Below, in pieces: positions 7,160 to 12,560 of a stretch of 12,560 nt of DNA; positions within the stretch are counted from its first letter, which is position 1; every line of letters starts with the position of its first letter. The stretch lies in contig JAAYTV010000607.1 of the NCBI GenBank assembly GCA_012523655.1, positions 1 to 12,560 of the forward strand. The letters are read 5' to 3'. The notes beneath the pieces were generated by a model that was given only the letters and a program-made list of their open reading frames with translations, was not told the DNA's origin and ran no database searches. Source of the DNA: a bacterium. Lineage in GTDB: Bacteria > Zhuqueibacterota > Zhuqueibacteria > Residuimicrobiales > Residuimicrobiaceae. A program made the position numbers and the translations under genes.

Positions 7160-8170
7160 ATGAAAACTATTTTTAACACAGCAGGATTGACGTTGCTCCT
7201 TGCCTGGATCGCTGCAGGAGGGGAGCGCGTCGTCTATGTCACTACGCTGTCCACCAGTTATTCCCATGTCGGCCAATACCAAACGCTGTCAGGTCTTTTT
7301 TATCAGGCTCCGGGCGACACCACGTGGGGGTTCATGGCCAGACCCAACAATCGCGTCTACTCGATGGACGCCTATTCGCCCAGCGGAGGCCGAATCCTGG
7401 CCATGGCGACGCACACCGGCGTGCAGCAATCTTGGGACGGCGGCAAGTCCTGGAAGACCACCAGCGACTGGCGCATGACCGAGGTCAGCATCATCCGGTT
7501 TGCGGCGGAGGATCCGCGCAAGTTGTACGCAGCCTCCCCATACGGTTTTTATAAAACCACGGATGATGGACGCACCTGGACACTGCAAAACAATGGACTG
7601 GACCATCCGGACGCCACTTTTATCACCGCTTTGGTGATCGATGACAGCCGACCCGGCCGATTGCTGATCTCCACAGAGGCCGGCCTCTTTGAAAGCGACG
7701 ACGACGGCGAACACTGGCACACCGGAACCTTGGAGGTTAACCATGTGCGCACGTTGGTACAGCACCCGCGTGATCCGGAAGTGTGGTTTGCCGGTACGGA
7801 GGACCATGGCCTGTATCGCAGTGTGAACCACGGCAAGAACTGGCAGAAATGCGACACGGGAATTCTGCATAGTACGTTTTACTCGGTCGCTTTTGATCCC
7901 TCGCATCCGGATACCCTGTACGCCGGCGGTTTTCAAACTGGCATCTATAAATCCAGCGATGGCGGTAAAACCTGGAAGCAGTTTTTCAACGGCTTGACGT
8001 CGCTCGATGTTCATTCTCTGGCTGTAGATCCAGCCGACAGCCGCTGCGTCTATGCCGGCTCTACAGGACATGGCGTCTTTCTATCCCAAGACGGCGGCCT
8101 GACCTGGCGCCATCACGGCATCACCGGCGGCTATGTCTGGACCATTAAAATTGTCAACTATGAGATATAA
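7160..8170 (+). CDS. Secreted Asp-box (BNR) repeat beta-propeller protein
   Basis: The 336-residue protein has an N-terminal signal (residues 1-19, A-W-I-A-A before G-G-E). It carries six Asp-box motifs of the form S/T-x-D-x-G-x-T/S-W at residues 91-98, 133-140, 179-186, 221-228, 265-272 and 309-316. Most are preceded by a 'G-[LIV]-[FY]' strand. The fourth has Asn for Asp (S-V-N-H-G-K-N-W). Spacing of 42-46 residues between motifs gives a six- to seven-bladed propeller like those of sialidases, GH74 xyloglucanases, sortilin/VPS10 and YCF48. No catalytic signature of sialidases or GH74 could be identified, so it may be a binding or scaffold protein. There is no T9SS domain, so it may stay in the periplasm. 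GAAAGAGA at 7145-7152 is a plausible ribosome binding site. Its stop is 3 bp from the next ATG, suggesting coupled translation. Confidence 0.82.
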   Translation: MKTIFNTAGLTLLLAWIAAGGERVVYVTTLSTSYSHVGQYQTLSGLFYQAPGDTTWGFMARPNNRVYSMDAYSPSGGRILAMATHTGVQQSWDGGKSWKTTSDWRMTEVSIIRFAAEDPRKLYAASPYGFYKTTDDGRTWTLQNNGLDHPDATFITALVIDDSRPGRLLISTEAGLFESDDDGEHWHTGTLEVNHVRTLVQHPRDPEVWFAGTEDHGLYRSVNHGKNWQKCDTGILHSTFYSVAFDPSHPDTLYAGGFQTGIYKSSDGGKTWKQFFNGLTSLDVHSLAVDPADSRCVYAGSTGHGVFLSQDGGLTWRHHGITGGYVWTIKIVNYEI

Positions 8171-8173
8171 ATC

Positions 8174-9997
8174 ATGAAAAAATGGATGGGCTTTGCACTT
8201 GTACTTGTGATGGCCGCAGCGGAATGGACCCCGGCTCAGTTGCAGTCTGAATCAGACTACCGGCGCAATTTTGCGCTTCGCCGGAAAGCGTTTTTCACTG
8301 TGTATGATACCATGCGGACGGTCAATTACAATTCCATCGCCGCCCGCTATCGAACCGGCAAAAATCTGGCTTGGGCGGATTCCGCTTTCATTGAACTGCT
8401 GAAAAACCCCAGCGGCGATATGTTCTGGATGTTTCCCTGCATCGGCACCTATCTGGCGGGCAAGGGAAAGATGTCGGCGCCGGCTGCAGCCGCCGTGCGC
8501 CGGGCATGGAAAACCTATGCGCCGGCCCGCGGCGATACCGAGAACCACTGGGCCATGTACTATGCCACGCTCTACCTGGCGGCTGAACAATGGCCTGATC
8601 TGCCGGGCTCTGAATGGTACAACGGCAAAAGCTCTGAGGAAAACCGTCTGGAAAGCCGTGAGTATCTCTTTTCCTGGGCCCGATTGACCGCCACCCGCGG
8701 CCAGGGAGAGTTTGATTCACCGGACTATCTGGCCGAGTATATGATCGCCTCGACCTTGCTCTCAGGCTATGCCAAGGACGCTCAAGTCAAACAGCTGGGG
8801 ACCATGTTGGCCGACTATTTTATGGCTGATTTTGCCGTGGAACATTTGCACCAGCAGTACGGCGGCGGACACAGCCGCATCTATGAGGTCAATCTGATGC
8901 GGTTCGATCGTTCCACCTCCAGCGGTTTCGCCTATTTATATTTCGGCGCCGGGGATCCGATCACCAGCGGCTGGTGCTATTACCCGCTGCAATCCGGGTA
9001 CGCACTGCCCTACATGATCTATCAGATGGCCATGGACCGAAGCACACCCTATGTGCATCGAGAGCGGAAACGGGTGCGCAACAATATCCGTTTTGGCAAA
9101 GAGCTCAATCCTCCGGTCTATAAATATACCTACATGAACCGTGAATATGTGCTGGGATCTCTGCACGGCAGCCTGCTGCAGCCCATTCAACAGCAGACCT
9201 GGTGTCTGCGCTATCTCTACGGTAAACCCTTTTCCATGATTTTCGGCCTGCATCCCTACTGGTCGATCGAGGAGATCGGGACTTTTTTTCCCGAGGAGAT
9301 CAAACCCTCCATGGCCGGCATCATTGCTTCCAAGGCGACGTATAACAATCCAGACAAGTGGACCGGCGGTTCTTATTACGAATACACCTTTCAGGATAAA
9401 AACACCCTACTGGTGCTTTATGACATCCCTGCAGGCACGACCAGCAACCATATCGACGGTTTTTTCCCGGCTAATCTGCAGGAGCGCAGGATCGATCCCA
9501 GCGGCTGGATCCTGTGCAAGGCCGGCGATGTCTACGCCGGTTGGTATCCCCTGCAGCCGGCGGAGTGGAGCGAAGAGTACGAGTTGCGCACGCTGGTATG
9601 GAACCTCGGTACCGGCAGCGCTCGGAACGACGGCACCATGGATCTGCGCAACCATCGCCTGCGCAGCTGGCCGTTGCAAAACGGCTATGTGATTCAAGTG
9701 GGTTCTTTGTCTGAGAATGGATCCTTTGATGCGTTCTGCCGGGCAGTGGCGGAAACCAAGCCTGTGGCGGTTCTGCAGCCCGGCCGGGTTTCTGTAGATT
9801 ATCGAACGTGGGACGGCCGGCGGATGGAATTCGCCTATCCCGATCAACGCAAACTGAACGGCCAGAAGGTGGCGTATGAGCAGTTCAAGCTGTTCGATGG
9901 CCCTTTTCTTCAGGCGGAAGTGGACAGTGAGATGCTGACGATGCGCTATGGGGGGAAAACGAGGATTTATAATTTTAAAACAATGACCATCCAGTGA
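8174..9997 (+). CDS. Secreted protein of unknown function, possible (alpha/alpha)-toroid polysaccharide-active enzyme
   Basis: I cannot name this 607-residue protein with certainty. It has a Sec signal (residues 1-21, T-P-A|Q). Residues 25-300 are helix-rich, with short conserved-looking polar motifs: D121-T-E-N-H-W, E179-F-D-S-P-D-Y and Q228-Y-G-G-G-H-S-R-I-Y. From about 310 on the protein appears strand-rich (for example S-Y-Y-E-Y-T-F, T-L-L-V-L-Y-D, G-W-I-L-C-K-A-G-D-V-Y-A-G). A helical toroid with Asn/His/Tyr/Arg motifs followed by beta-sandwich domains is the layout of heparinase II/III-like and chondroitin/alginate lyases (for example PL8, PL12, PL15, PL21), hence the suggested class. 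This is inference from layout only; a non-enzymatic or glycoside hydrolase role remains possible. Its start is 3 bp after the propeller gene's stop, so the two are probably translated together. It lacks a T9SS domain. Confidence 0.75.
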   Translation: MKKWMGFALVLVMAAAEWTPAQLQSESDYRRNFALRRKAFFTVYDTMRTVNYNSIAARYRTGKNLAWADSAFIELLKNPSGDMFWMFPCIGTYLAGKGKMSAPAAAAVRRAWKTYAPARGDTENHWAMYYATLYLAAEQWPDLPGSEWYNGKSSEENRLESREYLFSWARLTATRGQGEFDSPDYLAEYMIASTLLSGYAKDAQVKQLGTMLADYFMADFAVEHLHQQYGGGHSRIYEVNLMRFDRSTSSGFAYLYFGAGDPITSGWCYYPLQSGYALPYMIYQMAMDRSTPYVHRERKRVRNNIRFGKELNPPVYKYTYMNREYVLGSLHGSLLQPIQQQTWCLRYLYGKPFSMIFGLHPYWSIEEIGTFFPEEIKPSMAGIIASKATYNNPDKWTGGSYYEYTFQDKNTLLVLYDIPAGTTSNHIDGFFPANLQERRIDPSGWILCKAGDVYAGWYPLQPAEWSEEYELRTLVWNLGTGSARNDGTMDLRNHRLRSWPLQNGYVIQVGSLSENGSFDAFCRAVAETKPVAVLQPGRVSVDYRTWDGRRMEFAYPDQRKLNGQKVAYEQFKLFDGPFLQAEVDSEMLTMRYGGKTRIYNFKTMTIQ

Positions 9998-10008
9998 ACA
10001 GGCTGCGC

Positions 10009-11808
10009 TCAGCTGGCGGGCGTCTGTTCGCCTCCTGAACGCCGGGCCGCGAAGAGCCTCGCCCAAAACGGCGCTATTTCGAACGAGGCGACGCCGGACG
10101 AATCCATGGAAACGGATTCTCCTTCGTTCCAGAGATCGTGCAAGCCATTGATATTCTTCACAGAGCAGTTCACGCCGTGGGGGCTGTTGTTCAGCGCGAC
10201 GATGATCTGTTCCTCTCCACAGGATCTGCTGAAAACAAAGATCCGTTCTTCATCATCTACCAGCAGGGTTTGAAAATCACCGCATTGCAGCGCCGGGTGG
10301 TGGTTATGCAGATGGATCAGCCGGCGATAGAGCTGATGCAGCTCATGGTCAAAGGCGACGACTTCTGCTGCATCTCGCGTCGAGCCGTCCGGCAGGAACC
10401 GGGCCGGGGCGTACGGGCGGTCCGGCCAAAGCATCGGCTGCCTGCAGCAGGGATCGTTAGCCCCCCACATGCCCGCCTCATCGCCGTAATAAATCATCGG
10501 GCTGCCGACATATGTCATTTGAAACAGCGCCATTAATTTTTGTATTTGTCGGTGCTGTTGTGTGGGTTTGGCGATGCAGTAGCATGGATTCTGCGCCTGG
10601 GACCAGCTGCCGTGGCGGCTCCATTGGTGGTAGGGCACCCCGTCCGGATTTGCGATCAAAGTTGCCAGGCGCGGTGAATCATGGCTGTCGTACAGGTTCT
10701 GCATTGCAAAGGCGACCTCGGAGGGAAAAGCTTGGCGCAGGTCGCGCAGCCGTTGATCAAAGGTGGAGGTGGCTATTCGGGTCTTTTGGTCAATGAAATA
10801 TTCAGCGCAGCAAAAAGCAAAATTATAATTCATGCCGGCATCGAATTCATCGCCCTGCAGATAGGGCTGTAGCACTGGAATGGCATCGATCACCTCTGCG
10901 GTCAGATAGGCCTGGGGATTGATCGATTTGACTAGGCGGCGCCACTCTTGCCAAAACGGGTGGGCGACGCAGAACGCCACATCCAATCGCCATCCATCGA
11001 TGCCCGCGGAAAGATCGCCGTTGTCATGGGGATCCATCCAGCGTCTGGTCGCCTGAAAGATATAGTCCCGCGGTCCCTGAACGATGCCGTTTTCATCCTG
11101 CTTCCACTCCGGCAGCTCCCGGAATCCGAACCACCCCTGATAATCGAAAGCTTTCCCGGCCCGCGGATCCTCCCAGCTTTTAACTTTGAACCACTCCCTG
11201 TAGACTGATCGCTGTTGCTTTTCCCGTAAATCTTGAAAAGCCCAAAAGGTCACTCCCACATGGTTGAACACGCCGTCTAAAATGAGATGCATGGAGCGAC
11301 GGTGGATTTCTTGAATCAGGGTTAACATGAAAAGATCAGCCTGCGTCCATATCCAGGTGGAGGGGTCTGCGGGATTTTCTTTGGCCAGAGCCTCGCGATC
11401 CCCCTGTGGATCCGGCCCCAAAGTGGGATCGATGTGATGATAGGTGGCGCCATCGTATTTATGGCTGGAGGGTGCAGCGAAAACCGGACACAAATACAAC
11501 GCTGTGACGCCCAGATCCTGCAGATAATCGAGCTTGTTCAGAATGCCCTGCAGATCGCCGCCGTAACGGCGTCGCTGCAGATGGAACCATATATCCCGAT
11601 GGGGATGCGCCTGTTCATACGGCTGGCGTTCGTACCAATCCGAGGTCCATGGATGGATCTGCCAGGGTTCACTGAGGTCATGAGGCCACGCGCCTCGCTG
11701 GTCGGCCAGGGTGGGATCGTTGCCAGGATCGCCGTTGCAGAATCGCTCCGGAAAGATTTGGTACCAAACGGCCTTTTTTGCCCATTCAGGGGGAAATTGT
11801 TCAGTCAC
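10009..11808 (-). CDS. Cytoplasmic GH13 alpha-amylase-family hydrolase (cyclomaltodextrinase/neopullulanase-like)
   Basis: The 599-residue enzyme hydrolyses or transfers alpha-glucosidic bonds in maltodextrin-type substrates. The catalytic barrel starts almost at once (V14-W-Y-Q-I-F-P-E-R-F). All GH13 regions are visible: D178-G-V-F-N-H (region I), G269-I-D-G-W-R-L-D with nucleophile Asp276 (II), A304-E-V with acid/base Glu305 (III), and S375-H-D with Asp377 (IV). Y-G-D-E-A-G-M-W-G (441-449) and R-Q-P-M-L-W (456-461) are typical of the cyclomaltodextrinase/neopullulanase group. The usual N-terminal CBM34-like domain of that group is absent. There is no signal peptide, so it should act in the cytoplasm on imported oligosaccharides. 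The C-terminal beta domain runs from about 505 to 585. The start is GTG at 11806-11808, chosen because no in-frame ATG precedes the barrel; no clear Shine-Dalgarno is seen. It lies 55 bp after the kinase gene and converges on 8174-9997 with an 11-bp gap. Confidence 0.9.
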   Translation of the reverse strand: MTEQFPPEWAKKAVWYQIFPERFCNGDPGNDPTLADQRGAWPHDLSEPWQIHPWTSDWYERQPYEQAHPHRDIWFHLQRRRYGGDLQGILNKLDYLQDLGVTALYLCPVFAAPSSHKYDGATYHHIDPTLGPDPQGDREALAKENPADPSTWIWTQADLFMLTLIQEIHRRSMHLILDGVFNHVGVTFWAFQDLREKQQRSVYREWFKVKSWEDPRAGKAFDYQGWFGFRELPEWKQDENGIVQGPRDYIFQATRRWMDPHDNGDLSAGIDGWRLDVAFCVAHPFWQEWRRLVKSINPQAYLTAEVIDAIPVLQPYLQGDEFDAGMNYNFAFCCAEYFIDQKTRIATSTFDQRLRDLRQAFPSEVAFAMQNLYDSHDSPRLATLIANPDGVPYHQWSRHGSWSQAQNPCYCIAKPTQQHRQIQKLMALFQMTYVGSPMIYYGDEAGMWGANDPCCRQPMLWPDRPYAPARFLPDGSTRDAAEVVAFDHELHQLYRRLIHLHNHHPALQCGDFQTLLVDDEERIFVFSRSCGEEQIIVALNNSPHGVNCSVKNINGLHDLWNEGESVSMDSSGVASFEIAPFWARLFAARRSGGEQTPAS

Positions 11809-11863
11809 GAGTCAGCATCGCGTAGGGTGAAGGGAGGCCGAGCCTTGGTGTCCGGCGCGGCGA

Positions 11864-12560
11864 TTATTGTCTTATCATTTTTTCACGCAATGCGAACGGA
11901 TCTGCTGCGGAGGATTTTCCGCGCACGCGTTCGCTCAAGGCCTGGAACACCTGCTTTTGCAGGCGATGGATTTCGCTGTTGGCCGGGATAGGTTTGCAGC
12001 GCCGTTCTTCGCGCATCACCACATAGGGACGAACCAGATCTTTCAGACTGACCGGTCGCCCGGCTTCTTTGTAATACACCCAGGCCGCGTGTACCGCGGC
12101 GCCGAGGGCGGCGCCTTCACCTTCCACCGGCACTGCCTCTGCTTCAAAAATATCGGCAATAGTCCGGCACCAGGCCGGCGACTGCGCCAGTCCTCCGGTC
12201 AGGCGGATCTCCTTCGGCTGGATGGGCATTTTGCGGAAGCCGTCGTAAAGGTTGAGGATGTGGCCTTCGAGCACCGCGCGGCAGAGATTTTCTTTGCTGA
12301 ACTCCTGCACGCCGAAACCGAAATACACCGGTCCCGCGATGGGCACATCCGGCGTGCGCTCGCCGACATACCAGGGGATGAGCAGGCGGCCGTTGTTTCC
12401 CGGCGACGTCTGCCGGATGAGTTCATTGAATTCCGCATGACTCAAACCGTAGTGCTGCACGATGGCGTTATAGCCATTGGCCAGATTGGATACGCAAAGC
12501 AGCGGCAGGAATCGTCCTGTGCTGTCGCAGAACGCTGCGATCTCGCCGTTGGGATCGATA
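11864..12560 (-). CDS. xylB: Xylulokinase-like FGGY carbohydrate kinase, C-terminal part
   Basis: The frame stays open to the right edge, so the N-terminus lies outside; 231 residues are visible. Going inward from the edge, they include D-P-N-G-E-I-A-A-F-C-D, then L-I-P-W-Y-V-G-E-R-T-P, which matches the P-Y-L-S-G-E-R-T-P motif of xylulokinases. F-G-F-G-V...E-N-L-C-R-A-V-L-E-G follows (FGGY signature 2 region), then R-L-T-G-G-L-A-Q-S-P-A-W...A-D-I-F and G-A-A-L-G-A-A, the ATP-binding part of the C-terminal kinase domain. The family phosphorylates a sugar with ATP; xylulose is the best guess, but the sugar-binding residues are mostly in the missing half, so other pentuloses or hexuloses are possible. 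It is cytoplasmic and stops with TAA 55 bp before the GH13 gene on the same strand, so the two are probably co-transcribed. The 55-bp gap shows no strong hairpin or promoter. Confidence 0.82.
   Translation of the reverse strand, partial: IDPNGEIAAFCDSTGRFLPLLCVSNLANGYNAIVQHYGLSHAEFNELIRQTSPGNNGRLLIPWYVGERTPDVPIAGPVYFGFGVQEFSKENLCRAVLEGHILNLYDGFRKMPIQPKEIRLTGGLAQSPAWCRTIADIFEAEAVPVEGEGAALGAAVHAAWVYYKEAGRPVSLKDLVRPYVVMREERRCKPIPANSEIHRLQKQVFQALSERVRGKSSAADPFALREKMIRQ

Noticed and set aside
7289..8071. Minus-strand open frame of 260 codons opposite the Asp-box gene
   Set aside because: The plus frame carries six Asp boxes and a signal peptide; the antisense product shows no motif or plausible ribosome site.
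9998..10060. Possible bidirectional terminator between the convergent genes (GCTG-CGCT-CAGC and GGCG...CGCC)
   Set aside because: Stems are only 4 bp and no T-run follows on either strand.
9407..10066. Minus-strand open frame of 219 codons across the convergent gene ends
   Set aside because: It overlaps the ends of two well-supported genes and its translation has no recognisable domain.
11434..11991. Plus-strand open frame of 185 codons opposite the GH13 start and kinase end
   Set aside because: It lies antisense to two motif-rich genes and crosses their junction; no family features are seen.

Overview
The window reads as chromosomal DNA from a Gram-negative member of the FCB (Fibrobacteres-Chlorobi-Bacteroidetes) lineage, most likely an environmental candidate phylum such as KSB1 or Calditrichota rather than a classical Bacteroidetes. 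Two large secreted proteins end in the 'YPNPFN...G.Y...W...SG.Y' sorting domain of the type IX secretion system (T9SS). One gene encodes a lipoprotein. The DNA is moderately GC-rich and densely coding, with gaps of 3-64 bp. The phylum is an inference from protein style, not a measurement.

Plus strand, 3-9997: five genes in one direction. (1) The 3' part of a gene for a large secreted protein built from alternating PPC-like beta-sandwich modules and a T9SS C-terminal domain; its start lies outside the window. A perfect 14-bp hairpin terminator follows it. (2) A lipoprotein of the SurA/PpiC peptidyl-prolyl isomerase type, with a degenerate isomerase domain and what looks like an internal duplication. 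(3) A 957-residue secreted metallophosphoesterase of the purple-acid-phosphatase type, with an N-terminal jelly-roll-like region, an FnIII-like region, the catalytic domain, one A+B pair of the same modules as gene 1, and a T9SS domain. (4) A secreted Asp-box (BNR) beta-propeller. (5) A secreted 607-residue protein of unknown function whose layout suggests an (alpha/alpha) toroid followed by beta-sandwich domains, as in polysaccharide lyases. Genes 2-5 are separated by 29, 44 and 3 bp with no visible terminator and probably form one transcription unit.

Minus strand, 10009-12560: converging on the first block with an 11-bp gap are a cytoplasmic GH13 alpha-amylase-family hydrolase and, upstream of it, the C-terminal part of a xylulokinase-like FGGY sugar kinase that runs off the right edge. 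They look like a small intracellular sugar-use unit.

Working picture: the plus block supplies cell-surface or exported proteins (a phosphatase, a propeller, a possible polysaccharide-active enzyme and an envelope chaperone-like lipoprotein), while the minus block processes sugars in the cytoplasm. A functional link between the blocks is not shown by the sequence. I found no CRISPR array, RNA gene, transposase, phage gene or defence system. The most noteworthy items are the A/B module family shared by genes 1 and 3, the loss of the tyrosine metal ligand in the phosphatase, and the uncharacterised protein at 8174-9997.
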